A program made the position numbers and the translations under genes. A model generated the notes under the pieces. That model ran no database searches, was not told the DNA's origin, and was given only the letters and a program-made list of their open reading frames with translations. A stretch of DNA of 60,188 nucleotides from Alcaligenaceae bacterium (GTDB taxonomy: Bacteria; Pseudomonadota; Gammaproteobacteria; Burkholderiales; Burkholderiaceae_B). This document shows, piece after piece, positions 46,158 to 57,219 of this stretch. Each line of letters starts with the position of its first letter. Position 1 is the first letter of the stretch. The stretch lies in contig JAAYRZ010000153.1 of the NCBI GenBank assembly GCA_012518515.1, forward strand, positions 1-60,188, written 5' to 3'.

Positions 46158-46931
46158 ATGAACTTTATACGCTCATTGATTTTCGCTATTTGCTTTATAC
46201 TAACGACCCTAGTTCTTGGACCTTTAGTTCTCTTAGCACGCCCTTTTCCCTTTCATCAGCGTTATAAATTTGCGGTACAGTGGCCCCGTTTTTTAATTTT
46301 CTTAGCTAAAGTTATTTTAGGTATCCGCTATGAAGTCAGGGGTAAGGAAAATATTCCCACAGACCGTCAAGTAATCTATCTGATTAAGCATCAATCTGCT
46401 TATGAAACCTTATTTATTCCGTGGTTTACACCTCATCCAGTAGTTTTTGTCTACAAAAAGGTACTGGAATATATCCCTCTATTTGGCTGGGCTCTAGCCA
46501 GCCTGAACAATATCCCAATCGATCGCGGCAGGTCCTCCGAAGCCTTACGTCAAGTCCTCCGCAGAGGTTCAAAGCGCATCAAAGAAGGACGTTCACCCGT
46601 ACTATTTCCAGAAGGTACTCGTATTCCTGTTGGCAAAAAGGGTCGCTACAAACCGGGGGGAGTACGTTTGGCCATGCATACAAATACCGAGATTATTCCG
46701 GTGGCGCACAATGCAGGTAAATTATGGCCCAGAAACTCTTTCATGAAAAAATCTGGTACCGTCACGATTTCATTTGGTCAAGCTATCAAACCCGGTGATC
46801 GTAGCTGTGATGACATCACCGCAGAGCTTGAGGGCTGGATTGAATCGGAAATGATTCGCCTTAACCCCGAGGACTACCCAAGTAGCAATTCGGCAGACAC
46901 CCCCCTCTACAGCGTCAAGAAAAAAAGGTAA
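46158..46931 (+). CDS. 1-acyl-sn-glycerol-3-phosphate acyltransferase (PlsC-like)
   Basis: Acylates lysophosphatidic acid to phosphatidic acid at the inner membrane. The 257 residues start with a membrane segment (about 5-28). The acyltransferase motif I reads KHQSAYE (His78, Glu83), so the usual HxxxxD has Glu in place of Asp; such HxxxxE variants occur in the betaproteobacterial group. Motif III FPEGTR is near 156, and IPIDRGR and EIIPVAHN follow. AAAGGA lies nine bases before the ATG. A terminator-like hairpin follows immediately. Confidence 0.87.
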   Translation: MNFIRSLIFAICFILTTLVLGPLVLLARPFPFHQRYKFAVQWPRFLIFLAKVILGIRYEVRGKENIPTDRQVIYLIKHQSAYETLFIPWFTPHPVVFVYKKVLEYIPLFGWALASLNNIPIDRGRSSEALRQVLRRGSKRIKEGRSPVLFPEGTRIPVGKKGRYKPGGVRLAMHTNTEIIPVAHNAGKLWPRNSFMKKSGTVTISFGQAIKPGDRSCDDITAELEGWIESEMIRLNPEDYPSSNSADTPLYSVKKKR

Positions 46932-46965
46932 AATGAGTCCAGCAAGTAGTTTAGGCTCATTTTTT
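46931..46965 (+). terminator. Terminator-like hairpin between plsC-like gene and gloA
   Basis: AAATGAG(T)CC and GGCTCATTT pair with one bulged base around a 13-base loop, followed by TTTTTT. The U tract runs straight into the AGGAG of gloA. Confidence 0.65.
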
Positions 46966-46975
46966 AGGAGATAGT

Positions 46976-47389
46976 ATGTTATTACTACACACCATGTTGC
47001 GCGTTGGTAATTTAGAGCGCTCTATTGATTTTTACACTAATATTTTAGGCATGAAGTTACTTCGTACATCAGATAACCCTGAGTACAAGTATAAGTTAGC
47101 CTTCTTAGGTTACGCTTCCAACCCAGAACAAGCCGAGATCGAGTTAACCTATAACTACGGCGTCGAAGAATATGAGATGGGTACTGCCTATGGTCATATC
47201 GCTATTGGTGTACCTGATGCCTACGAGGCCTGTGCAAAAGTCAAGGCAGCTGGGGGCAAGGTAACTCGTGAGGCTGGTCCCGTACTAGGTGGCGAGACGG
47301 TAATTGCTTTTGTCGAGGACCCTGATGGCTATAAAATCGAGTTTATCGAAAGAAAAGACATGAGCGCAGCAGGCTCAGGTTTAAGATAA
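46976..47389 (+). CDS. gloA: Lactoylglutathione lyase (glyoxalase I)
   Basis: Converts the methylglyoxal-glutathione hemithioacetal to S-lactoylglutathione. The 137-residue vicinal-oxygen-chelate protein shows the four metal ligands of the E. coli-like nickel class: His5 (LLHTMLRV), Glu in [10 protein letters not shown], His in AYGHIAIGV and Glu in YKIEFIE. AGGAG sits six bases before the ATG and directly follows the T tract of an upstream hairpin. A strong bidirectional terminator follows. Confidence 0.95.
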   Translation: MLLLHTMLRVGNLERSIDFYTNILGMKLLRTSDNPEYKYKLAFLGYASNPEQAEIELTYNYGVEEYEMGTAYGHIAIGVPDAYEACAKVKAAGGKVTREAGPVLGGETVIAFVEDPDGYKIEFIERKDMSAAGSGLR

Positions 47390-47424
47390 AGCCCAGCTTT
47401 ACTCTATCCGTCTTAAATTAAGAC

Positions 47425-47458
47425 AAAAGCCGCAGCACCACTAAGGTCTGCGGCTTTT
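47425..47458. terminator. Bidirectional terminator between gloA and rsmA
   Basis: AAAAGCCGCAG and CTGCGGCTTTT form a perfect 11-bp stem with a 12-base loop between two convergent genes. Confidence 0.92.
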
Positions 47459-47487
47459 CTTATGAGCCACTAATATATCACTGCCAA

Positions 47488-48279
47488 CTATCGTATAGCA
47501 GCAGCTGCATCAGCCAAAGCAATAAATTGCTCTAAACTTAGATTTTCAGCCCGTGCAGTTTCTTCTATCCCTAAAGCCGCAAAATCAAAGCCCCACTGAT
47601 TTAAGCTACGACGAATCATTTTTCGACGTTGACTAAAGGCTTGAGCCACAACTTGCGCAAATAGCTCATAACTTTTAGGCTTTAACCGTTCTTCTGATAA
47701 CGGTATCATCCGGACTATAGCCGAATCCACCTTAGGCGGTGGATCAAAAGCATCTGGTCCCACCTCAAATAAGGCTTCCATCGCGTAGCGTTGCTGTAAC
47801 ATCACAGAGAGACGACCATAGTCCTTAGAGTTGGGTTCCGCAATCATACGTAACACCACCTCTTTTTGTAGCATAAAGTGCTGATCTTTAATCTGATCGG
47901 CATAATCCATGAGATGAAATAATATCGGGGTGGAAATGTTATATGGTAAATTACCGACCACGCGCAGTTTTTTCTTTAAATCAACATGCTGCAGTTGAAA
48001 CTCTTCAGCAAAATCGACCTTAAGCACATCCCCTTCAACAACACGCAAATGCTCCTCAGGGTACAGTCGTCCTAGCCGCTGCACTAAATCTCGGTCAATC
48101 TCAATAACAGTTAAACACTTTAACTGCTCCAGTAAGGGAGCGGTCAAAGCCAACTGACCCGGACCAATTTCCACCATGAGGTCATCTTCTTGTGGATTAA
48201 TAGCACGCACTATCTCGGCGATGACATACTCATCGACTAGAAAGTTTTGACCAAATCGCTTACGGGCTTGATGAACCAA
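47488..48279 (-). CDS. rsmA: 16S rRNA dimethyladenosine transferase RsmA (KsgA), TTG start
   Basis: Dimethylates two adjacent adenosines near the 3' end of 16S rRNA. The 263 residues contain [10 protein letters not shown], the SAM loop [19 protein letters not shown], the catalytic [10 protein letters not shown] and [12 protein letters not shown]. The start codon is TTG, with AGAGG nine bases upstream; no in-frame ATG precedes the conserved [11 protein letters not shown]. It lies 28 bases after surA in the lptD-surA-rsmA cluster. pdxA, present between surA and ksgA in E. coli, is absent. Confidence 0.96.
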   Translation of the reverse strand: MVHQARKRFGQNFLVDEYVIAEIVRAINPQEDDLMVEIGPGQLALTAPLLEQLKCLTVIEIDRDLVQRLGRLYPEEHLRVVEGDVLKVDFAEEFQLQHVDLKKKLRVVGNLPYNISTPILFHLMDYADQIKDQHFMLQKEVVLRMIAEPNSKDYGRLSVMLQQRYAMEALFEVGPDAFDPPPKVDSAIVRMIPLSEERLKPKSYELFAQVVAQAFSQRRKMIRRSLNQWGFDFAALGIEETARAENLSLEQFIALADAAAAIR

Positions 48280-48307
48280 TGAATTCCACCTCTTGATTTA
48301 ACGGTTA

Positions 48308-49801
48308 CTAACGATTTCTCGTTTGTTCGATACGATTATCGATAAAGGTTCTACCGCGTAACTGCTCAATCCAATCTTCAAGGACAGCTGCTGCACGCTC
48401 TTCAAAAATGGCTTCATTAGCCAAACTTTTGCGTATAGCGGGTTGCTTATCCTCAGTACGACGCTCGAGAACCTCAATCAAATGCCAGCCAAAAGCACTA
48501 CGAACCGGCTCGCTTATCTGACCGATTTCTAAACTATCGGCAGCTCTTTGGAACTCTGGATCTGCCTGTCCCGGCGTAACCCAACCGATATCACCACCAA
48601 CTGGTGCTGATGAGTCCTGTGAGTATTTTTCCGCAGCTTCAGAAAAACTCATACCTGCTTGAATTGCTTGCTGAACCTCTAGAATTCGCTGATAAGCCAT
48701 CTCGTCATCAACCACCGGGCTCAAACGAGCCAAAATATGACGAATACGGGAATCAGTCACCTCGACAGGTCCTTCCTGCCTTGCCGACTCAACCCGTGGG
48801 TCATGAACCACTACAGGTGCTGGTCGCGGTGGTTGTACCATCACTTCACGCTGCTGCTCATGAATAATTCCTCGGCGCTCGACCACCTTTAATATATGGA
48901 AGCCATTAGGGGCGCTAAAAACACTAGAAACACCACCATCGCGAACGTTACGCGTGTTATCGACAAATAACTTTGCCCAGTCTTCAAATAGACGGATACC
49001 TAAGTTACCACCTTGGGACGCCTCTGGCCCATCAGAGTACTCAGCAGCAATAGATTCAAAACTCGCACCTCCACGAATCTTTTGTAAAGCTTCGTTAGCG
49101 CGCTGTCTTGCAGCCTCAACCACCTCTTCTGAAGAATTGTCCGGCACGCGAATATAAATATGCTGTAAAGCAATCGCCATAGGTTCAAAGCTCTGCTCTA
49201 CCACAACTCGCCTCTCTGGAGGCGGTGCTTCAGGCTGAATCACTTGTGGCTGATAGTCAGGTGATACGCCAGTCGGATTTTGCTTGATATATGCCTCTAC
49301 ATCAGCAGGAGTCACATTAATCCTGGAAAGCAAAATTTGGCTTCTCACCTCATCCAACATGACTTGCTGTCTTATGCCTTCAACATAACTTTCCCACTGA
49401 ATTCCAAACTGACCAGCTGCTTGGCGTAACTCATCTGGGGTCATATTGTTATTGCGAGCAATTTCCGCGATGACTTGCTGCACACGCCCATCACTTACAC
49501 GTACCCCTAAGCGTAAAGCTTCATCTTCAACCAACAACTCATCAATCATACCTTGCAAGATTTGCGCTTGGCCTTGACTATCATTACCGCTCACCCGATT
49601 AGCCGCCATACGCTCTTGTAACTGGCGCATGGTTATCACCTCAGTGCCAACAATAGCTGCTATACCGTCAGCAAATTGTCCTTGCTGGGCCGAACGGGGG
49701 CTCTGATTTTGTTGAGCTTGGGCAAAAGTCATTGGCAAAGCCAAAAGCATTAGTGGCAATGCTTTTAAAGCAAACTGTCGTAATGTAACTTGTTTACGCA
49801 T
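48308..49801 (-). CDS. surA: Periplasmic chaperone SurA (peptidyl-prolyl isomerase)
   Basis: Escorts outer-membrane proteins, including LptD, across the periplasm. The 497 residues have a signal peptide (LMLLALPMTFAQA), a SurA N-domain beginning FADGIAAIVGTEVITMRQL, and two parvulin domains: one around 205-315 (LQHIYIRVPDNSS to GFHILKVVERR) and one around 350-455 (ILARLSPVVDD to GWHLIEVLERR). An inserted Pro-rich stretch (QPEAPPPERR) precedes the first. The ATG lies one base from the lptD stop, so the two are transcribed and probably translated together. Confidence 0.95.
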   Translation of the reverse strand: MRKQVTLRQFALKALPLMLLALPMTFAQAQQNQSPRSAQQGQFADGIAAIVGTEVITMRQLQERMAANRVSGNDSQGQAQILQGMIDELLVEDEALRLGVRVSDGRVQQVIAEIARNNNMTPDELRQAAGQFGIQWESYVEGIRQQVMLDEVRSQILLSRINVTPADVEAYIKQNPTGVSPDYQPQVIQPEAPPPERRVVVEQSFEPMAIALQHIYIRVPDNSSEEVVEAARQRANEALQKIRGGASFESIAAEYSDGPEASQGGNLGIRLFEDWAKLFVDNTRNVRDGGVSSVFSAPNGFHILKVVERRGIIHEQQREVMVQPPRPAPVVVHDPRVESARQEGPVEVTDSRIRHILARLSPVVDDEMAYQRILEVQQAIQAGMSFSEAAEKYSQDSSAPVGGDIGWVTPGQADPEFQRAADSLEIGQISEPVRSAFGWHLIEVLERRTEDKQPAIRKSLANEAIFEERAAAVLEDWIEQLRGRTFIDNRIEQTRNR

Positions 49802-52204
49802 TTATTCATACCTTTCAAATGTAGAACGTACTGGCATCGGTGTCTCTGTTGGTTCATATCCGGGAATATTATCTCGAATCGTGCTCATCGGGTCAGAACC
49901 TAAGGCACCTAAACCACTTAATTCTAACTGGAAATATACCCGTGAATTGGTTTCTTCACGTGCAACTGCATATCTTTGGAATAACACGCGAGCAGCCCAA
50001 CAGCACTCGCCCTTATACTCTACTCCAACAATAGACTGAGTCGAACGACTTTCTTTAATCGAATAATCCAGTCGTCCTACTGCATTTAATCTTTCTGTAA
50101 TCGGCCATTGACCCGCTACTATCACGTTTTCTTTGGGTCCCAACTGGTAGGCATAGGGATTACCAGTCTCAGAGTTCTCATAAGGATCGCGCTGATAACG
50201 ATAAGATAAACTTAACGAGGTTAAACGCTTCGGGTTCCAGCGCAGTGATACAGTTGACTGCGCAATTTTATCCTCATAAGGGTCATACTGCACAGCAACT
50301 TCTGTGTTGAGATTATCAGTCAAACGTGCACTCAAGCCTGCCAAAAACTCTGAACGATTATTAGATAACTGCTCATAATCAGAGAGACTAACTTTTTGTG
50401 GTTCAAAAGAAAACCGTTGCGCCACTTGTAACGCTAGACGCTCTACTCCAGTATCTGCGTCAAGCCAACGCGTAGTCAAACCTAAGGTCAGCTGATTTGC
50501 ATTATTAATCCGGTCCCAACCACCTGAATAACGGTTTTCCGTAAAGGCACTACCAAAGCCAAATTGACTGACTGAAGTATCATAAAGTGGGATAGTCGAC
50601 TGATCTCTATGAGGAATATATAAGTAATACAAACGTGGTTCTAAGGTTTGCTTTGATGCATTACCAAAAAAGGTCGTATCACGCTCAAAAGTCATCCCAG
50701 AGTCAATAGAGAAAATAGGTAAGGTACGACTTTGACTGCGAATTCGTGAACCATCTTGGGCACGATTAGGACCAATCCAATCGGTCTCATACTGAGAAAA
50801 ATGCAAACCAAGCTTAGGTGTGATATACCAACCGGGACGTACTATAGGGTAACTAATCGTGCTATAAGAAGTAAAACGTGTCCCATCATGACGACGATGA
50901 CCGTCATAATTATTCCAGATACTTTCACCGCCATTTAAATGTGCTGGGAACTTGGGAAACTCAAAGCGCGTCAAGGTATTAACCGTACTGACATCAAAGC
51001 CACCCCAGTCATAACGCGCACCGCGAATCAACAATTCCGGCTTACGTTCATACTGAGCATAAACCCCAGTCCCCGGCCTTCCCAGATCTCGGTTTAACTC
51101 TAAATCATGTAATCCCTGATATTGCTGCCAGCGTAAAAAACCGCTCCAGTACTGATGCCCTGAAAAAGTGAGTGCTACACTCTGATTTAAATAAGTACGG
51201 TCAGATTCATTAAGCGCAGTATCAGTAAGGTCCCGGAAGTAATCCCCATCGGATGCCTTATTCCAGTTGACATTTAAGCCAAGATTAAAGCCCAAGAGAC
51301 TACCAAGGCGCTGACGATGTACAAAGCTATAACTCCAACGCTTATCGCCAAACTTATCATCATCATCTAAATAGGTACCGCTAAGTTGACCAGAGTAATT
51401 GGGTCGCAAATAGCGGAACTCACCACCCAACATCAATCCACGCTTGGACAACCAGCGTGGATAAAGGGTTAAATCATAATTAGGTGCCAAATTTATAAAA
51501 TATGGCACAATCACATCAGCACCACTGCGTGATGAGTAACCCATCGTAGGTGCTAAAAAACCAGTCTTCTTCTCTTGTCTAATAGGGAAGGTAAAATACG
51601 GTGACCAAAAAACAGGGACATCACCCACATGGAGCTTAGCGTTACGTGCGACCCCTTTATTTTCATCATCATAAAGATCCACCTGATCCGCAGATAAAAA
51701 CCATGACGGTGCCTCACAAGGACAAGCAGCAAAGGTCGCATTAAACAAGCGTAGATGGTTGTCATCTAGCATATCGGCGAAATCAGCCTCACCCGAAGCA
51801 CCTGTAGCAAAAGAGTAATCCGGCCCTAAAAACTCACCCGTCTCTGTGTCCACATTATACTCAAGCTCCTCACCGGTAAATAAATTACCCTCTTGGTAAA
51901 GGCGTGCATTACCCTCTGACTTTATTTGACCTAGGGCACGGTCATAACTAATACGATCACCCTTTAAAATAACATCAGAACGGCGCACTTCTGCGCCCCC
52001 CTCAAGTATCAGCTTATTAGTCTCATCAATCACATCAAGGGTCGTACTATCTGTAATAGTAACTATATCGTCTTTTGCTGTAGCCACATCACGCAACATA
52101 GGTGATTCTAACATCGGCACACGTAAGCCATTAGCCTGAGCATACGCTGGCATCTGAGCGAAGACTGATAAAACTAGGAGGATAGGACCACTGCGTTTCA
52201 ACAC
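49802..52204 (-). CDS. lptD: LPS assembly outer-membrane protein LptD
   Basis: Outer-membrane component that inserts LPS, working with LptE. The 800 residues have a signal peptide ending AYAQA, an LptA-like N-domain (about 45-150) and a 26-strand barrel domain. Only four cysteines exist: Cys161 and Cys163 as CPC in the N-domain, and the C-terminal pair Cys734-Cys735. E. coli LptD has its first cysteine near the mature N-terminus and one at 173; here the N-terminal one is missing and CPC may replace it. The start is GTG with GGA upstream. It is divergent from amgK, as in Pseudomonas. Confidence 0.95.
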   Translation of the reverse strand: MLKRSGPILLVLSVFAQMPAYAQANGLRVPMLESPMLRDVATAKDDIVTITDSTTLDVIDETNKLILEGGAEVRRSDVILKGDRISYDRALGQIKSEGNARLYQEGNLFTGEELEYNVDTETGEFLGPDYSFATGASGEADFADMLDDNHLRLFNATFAACPCEAPSWFLSADQVDLYDDENKGVARNAKLHVGDVPVFWSPYFTFPIRQEKKTGFLAPTMGYSSRSGADVIVPYFINLAPNYDLTLYPRWLSKRGLMLGGEFRYLRPNYSGQLSGTYLDDDDKFGDKRWSYSFVHRQRLGSLLGFNLGLNVNWNKASDGDYFRDLTDTALNESDRTYLNQSVALTFSGHQYWSGFLRWQQYQGLHDLELNRDLGRPGTGVYAQYERKPELLIRGARYDWGGFDVSTVNTLTRFEFPKFPAHLNGGESIWNNYDGHRRHDGTRFTSYSTISYPIVRPGWYITPKLGLHFSQYETDWIGPNRAQDGSRIRSQSRTLPIFSIDSGMTFERDTTFFGNASKQTLEPRLYYLYIPHRDQSTIPLYDTSVSQFGFGSAFTENRYSGGWDRINNANQLTLGLTTRWLDADTGVERLALQVAQRFSFEPQKVSLSDYEQLSNNRSEFLAGLSARLTDNLNTEVAVQYDPYEDKIAQSTVSLRWNPKRLTSLSLSYRYQRDPYENSETGNPYAYQLGPKENVIVAGQWPITERLNAVGRLDYSIKESRSTQSIVGVEYKGECCWAARVLFQRYAVAREETNSRVYFQLELSGLGALGSDPMSTIRDNIPGYEPTETPMPVRSTFERYE

Positions 52205-52352
52205 TACTTATTCCAATAGGACGACGATAAAAAATTTTCTAAAAAAGCTAAAAGTAAAACTAAGCCACTCTATAAGACACGATGGCTCAGTATGTTCTAA
52301 AATTAGTGATATTTTACTGACATAACCGCTTATTTTATAGCAAGTCATTCAG

Positions 52353-52381
52353 TTGGATTGCATTCTTTCTCCTAATATATT
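52353..52381 (+). promoter_or_regulatory. Predicted promoter for amgK-murU
   Basis: TTGGAT (52353-52358), a 17-base spacer and TATATT (52376-52381). Initiation near 52388 would leave a 5' leader of only about 5 bases before the ATG at 52394. Confidence 0.5.
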
Positions 52382-52393
52382 TATTTATAGTTT

Positions 52394-54144
<1,751 letters not shown>

Positions 54145-54195
54145 AATTTATAGTTGGTCAATTTACGAAATTAAGTAGGAAATAGGAAAAACCTT

Positions 54196-54903
54196 ATGTT
54201 CAAATCGTCAAATCGCGCTTTTAAACCCTCTGTTTACGAGACCGGTAGTCGTCGCAAGCGAGGCATGCCTCGCTGGATGGTAGTCCTCTTTACAGGCATT
54301 ATTATCGGTGCTGGCGGATTTTGGTTTTTACAAACTAATTATGGTCCCACCCGTATTACGGTTGAGGAGTCACAACAGCTAAATCAACAAATTATTAATT
54401 TAAACCAAGAGCAATACGCCCTACAGGCTCGCGGCGAAGAGTTAAGTCAAAACCTACAGCAAACAGAAGCTGAAAACAGTCGTTTACTGACTCAACAAGA
54501 AGATAGCCAGCAACAAATTACTGAACTAAAAGAGGAAATCGAACTCTTAAAACGAGCTATTCCACAGGATCCAGGTGGTACTCCTATTGGTCTTCGCCAT
54601 GCCACATTAGAAGCTGAACTAGGTAAGCTACACTACGATATGCTACTCATGAAAAGAGATGACGACGCCAGTGACTTTACAGTAATCATTGAGGCCAATG
54701 TCGAAGGTCGTTACCGTAATGGTCGCTTGGGTCGCGCAGCTCCTGAACCGATTACAGCAACCATTGGCGCTATGACACAACTCGACGGCGAGCTTGAGTT
54801 CCCTGAACCGCAACGTACCTTAACTGCTACTGTTGTCACTTTTACAGTCAAAGATAGCGAAAGTGATGAAGTTTTGGGACGCCGCACCTTTAACGTTAAC
54901 TAA
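54196..54903 (+). CDS. Membrane-anchored coiled-coil protein of unknown function
   Basis: A 235-residue protein I cannot name with confidence; it resembles the uncharacterised DUF6776-type proteins of betaproteobacteria. A basic N-terminus (GSRRKRGMPR) precedes one membrane helix (WMVVLFTGIIIGAGGFWFL, about 27-46). A Gln/Glu-rich coiled coil (about 55-118) follows, then a likely beta-rich C-terminal domain (DFTVIIEANVEGRYRNG to VLGRRTFNVN). Positive residues before the helix predict the coiled coil and C-domain in the periplasm. TAGGA precedes the ATG. It lies 51 bases after murU and 79 before a two-component system, so a link with either is possible. Confidence 0.75.
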   Translation: MFKSSNRAFKPSVYETGSRRKRGMPRWMVVLFTGIIIGAGGFWFLQTNYGPTRITVEESQQLNQQIINLNQEQYALQARGEELSQNLQQTEAENSRLLTQQEDSQQQITELKEEIELLKRAIPQDPGGTPIGLRHATLEAELGKLHYDMLLMKRDDDASDFTVIIEANVEGRYRNGRLGRAAPEPITATIGAMTQLDGELEFPEPQRTLTATVVTFTVKDSESDEVLGRRTFNVN

Positions 54904-54982
54904 AAGAAAAGCCGTTTCAATTGATTTCGCAAGCTTGCTTAAGGCCTTTTGAGTCATCATAATAATAAAAAGGAGTAAGCTT

Positions 54983-55672
54983 GTGAAAAAAATTCTTGTT
55001 GTTGATGATGATCCGGATTTACGTCAGCTCTTATCTGACTATCTTAACCGTAACGGTTATGACACCCTCTTAGCAGAAGATGCTAAGGATCTAGAACAGC
55101 GGATTACCCGTTTCGCACCCGATTTAGTCATCTTAGATCGCATGATGCCCAGTGGTGATGGTGTTGATGCCTGTCGTCGACTTCGCGCTATCGATGAAGA
55201 TATCCCTATCATTCTTCTTACGGCTAAAGATGAACCTGTTGACCGTATTATCGGCTTGGAGTCCGGCGCTGATGACTACGTAGGCAAACCCTTTGATCCG
55301 CGTGAATTACTAGCGCGCATAGAGGCAGTACTGCGACGCAAAGAAGGGCCTTCCGCACTAACCAAGGACCAACCTGTACATTTTGGTCCCTTCATCTTTG
55401 AACCACAACGACGACAGCTCCTCAAAGACGGTCAACTCGTAAAACTGACCGGTGGTGAGATTAATCTCTTAGAGGCACTAGTAATGAGTCCCGGCAAACC
55501 GCTCAGTCGCGATCGTCTACTGAGCTTAGCTCGTGATGATGAAAACGGCGAACGTAATGACCGCGCAATTGATATTGCCATCCTACGTCTACGCAGAGCC
55601 ATTGAAACGGATCCTAAAAACCCTCGCTGGATTCAAACAGTCTGGGGCGTAGGCTATCGTTTTTCACCGTAA
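54983..55672 (+). CDS. OmpR-family response regulator
   Basis: A 229-residue transcription regulator. The receiver domain has VVDDDPDLR (acidic Asp8-10), phosphoacceptor Asp52 in DLVILDRMMPSGDG, Thr80 and Lys102 (YVGKPF). The C-terminal winged-helix domain runs from LTGGEINLLEAL to the wing WGVGYRFSP. The receiver wording resembles OmpR/RisA-type regulators; the target genes are unknown. AGGAG lies seven bases before the start, which is GTG (M in the translation). The sensor kinase follows 43 bases downstream. Confidence 0.92.
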   Translation: MKKILVVDDDPDLRQLLSDYLNRNGYDTLLAEDAKDLEQRITRFAPDLVILDRMMPSGDGVDACRRLRAIDEDIPIILLTAKDEPVDRIIGLESGADDYVGKPFDPRELLARIEAVLRRKEGPSALTKDQPVHFGPFIFEPQRRQLLKDGQLVKLTGGEINLLEALVMSPGKPLSRDRLLSLARDDENGERNDRAIDIAILRLRRAIETDPKNPRWIQTVWGVGYRFSP

Positions 55673-55715
55673 ATTCGTAAATTAGCAGACTACGCCTTAG
55701 AGCGGCAGCAACCCC

Positions 55716-57143
55716 ATGAAAAGTACTCAAACAAAACGCCTGAGCCTAAAAAACATCTGGCCTTTTTCACTACGTTTTCAAGCGATTTTTTTAATTTTAT
55801 TTACTATTATCAGTGTGCAAGTCATGAATTTGTACATTGCTCGGGAGATCAGAGATCGCTACGCACAAAACGTCGTAGTAAATCACCTTAGCTCAACTAT
55901 CAGGGTACTTCGCGCATCACTTCACAATATGCCAAAAGAAGAACGCAAGGACTTCGTTAATCAAGCATCCCTAGGTCAATGGGACTTAATTGAGCGCCCT
56001 CTACCCCAAGACAGTTACTATTCTTGGGCTCGTGGCCAAAGACGTCACGAAGGTGGCAGACTCGAACGTCCTAAAAAAAGCCCTTCTCAGCAACACGCTG
56101 GTATTGCCAAAATGGTTCGTCAGCTCAATCAAGAATTTAATGATGGCACCCGCATTGCCTTAAGCCGGGGTAATCGGCCAATACTTTTTATCTCGCTAGT
56201 TCCAACTGAGGAACCAGGCCAGTTTGGTACTACTCGCGACTGGTTAGTTGTACCATTAAACCGAATTGAGGCCCCCGACACCTCATATCTTTACTTTCTT
56301 TGGTTAGCAGTCTCACTCACGCTTTTAATCCTTAGCTTGTTTTTTAGTTGGTATATCACGCGTCCGCTTGCTCGCTTAAGTCAGGCTGTTGATCAAATGG
56401 CTAAAGGTCAACCTGTATACGTCAAACCTTCAGGCCCTCGAGAGACCAAGAAACTAGGACAACGCTTTAATAGCATGCTACAGACACTCAACGAGTCTAA
56501 AGAGGTTCAACAAACCTTGTTAGCAGGCCTACCTCATGATTTAAAAAGCCCTTTAGCCCGTCTCTGGTTACGCCTAGAGATGACTGACGATGAAAGCCTC
56601 AAAGAAGGTATGCGTAAAGACCTCAAAGACATGCAAGCCATTATTAATCAATTTATTGGCTATGTTCGCGGCTCTGATCCCAGTAGTTACCAACTAGAAA
56701 ATCTAGATATTAGCCAATGGCTCAGTGAACGCACCAGCTCTTGGCAAGAAGCTGGTACCAATGTGCAAATTTTAGAATTGCCTGAAATCGAACATTGTAC
56801 GATTGCAGCCGACAAACTAGCACTCGATCGCTTACTGGATAATCTAATTGGAAATGCTCTAAAACACGGTGCACCACCAGTTGAAATAAGAGCCAAAGTC
56901 ATTGAACACTCGAATGAGCTTCTATTAAGTGTCTGCGACTACGGCCAAGGTATTCCCACTGAACACCGCGAAGACGCTCTTAGGGCTTTCTCCCGACTGG
57001 ATAAAGCACGCACAAAAACAGGTAGCGTAGGTTTAGGCTTAGCACTAGTCGAACAAATTGTTATTTCACATCATGGACGCTTAACATTAAATGAACATAG
57101 TTCAGGTGGCTTACAAGTTGATATTTATTTTCCACTATCTTAA
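55716..57143 (+). CDS. EnvZ-like sensor histidine kinase
   Basis: Inner-membrane kinase and probable partner of the preceding regulator. The 475 residues have two membrane helices (about 22-40 and 190-213) around a ~150-residue periplasmic sensor domain. That domain includes an unusually basic stretch (RGQRRHEGGRLERPKK). A HAMP linker follows, then a DHp domain with His274 in GLPHDLKSPLARL, and a catalytic domain with N box DNLIGNALKHG, DYGQGIP and GSVGLGLALVEQ. Stimulus unknown. A weak terminator follows before glnS. Confidence 0.92.
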   Translation: MKSTQTKRLSLKNIWPFSLRFQAIFLILFTIISVQVMNLYIAREIRDRYAQNVVVNHLSSTIRVLRASLHNMPKEERKDFVNQASLGQWDLIERPLPQDSYYSWARGQRRHEGGRLERPKKSPSQQHAGIAKMVRQLNQEFNDGTRIALSRGNRPILFISLVPTEEPGQFGTTRDWLVVPLNRIEAPDTSYLYFLWLAVSLTLLILSLFFSWYITRPLARLSQAVDQMAKGQPVYVKPSGPRETKKLGQRFNSMLQTLNESKEVQQTLLAGLPHDLKSPLARLWLRLEMTDDESLKEGMRKDLKDMQAIINQFIGYVRGSDPSSYQLENLDISQWLSERTSSWQEAGTNVQILELPEIEHCTIAADKLALDRLLDNLIGNALKHGAPPVEIRAKVIEHSNELLLSVCDYGQGIPTEHREDALRAFSRLDKARTKTGSVGLGLALVEQIVISHHGRLTLNEHSSGGLQVDIYFPLS

Positions 57144-57156
57144 TTAAGCTTATAAA

Positions 57157-57184
57157 ACCCTCCAAATATGGCACAATGGAGGGT
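57157..57184 (+). terminator. Terminator-like hairpin between kinase gene and glnS
   Basis: ACCCTCCA and TGGAGGGT form a perfect 8-bp stem with a 12-base loop, followed by the T-rich but interrupted ATTATTTAAAATT. Moderate strength. Confidence 0.55.
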
Positions 57185-57219
57185 ATTATTTAAAATTAAT
57201 TATTCACTATTTATCATCT

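Noticed and set aside
46391..46412. Loss of catalytic Asp in the PlsC-like protein as inactivation
   Set aside because: HxxxxE occurs in the betaproteobacterial acyltransferase group and the FPEGTR motif is intact, so an active enzyme is more likely.
52362..52376. AGGAG plus ATG small ORF on the minus strand upstream of lptD
   Set aside because: It encodes only four residues before a stop, and the bases are better explained as the amgK promoter spacer.
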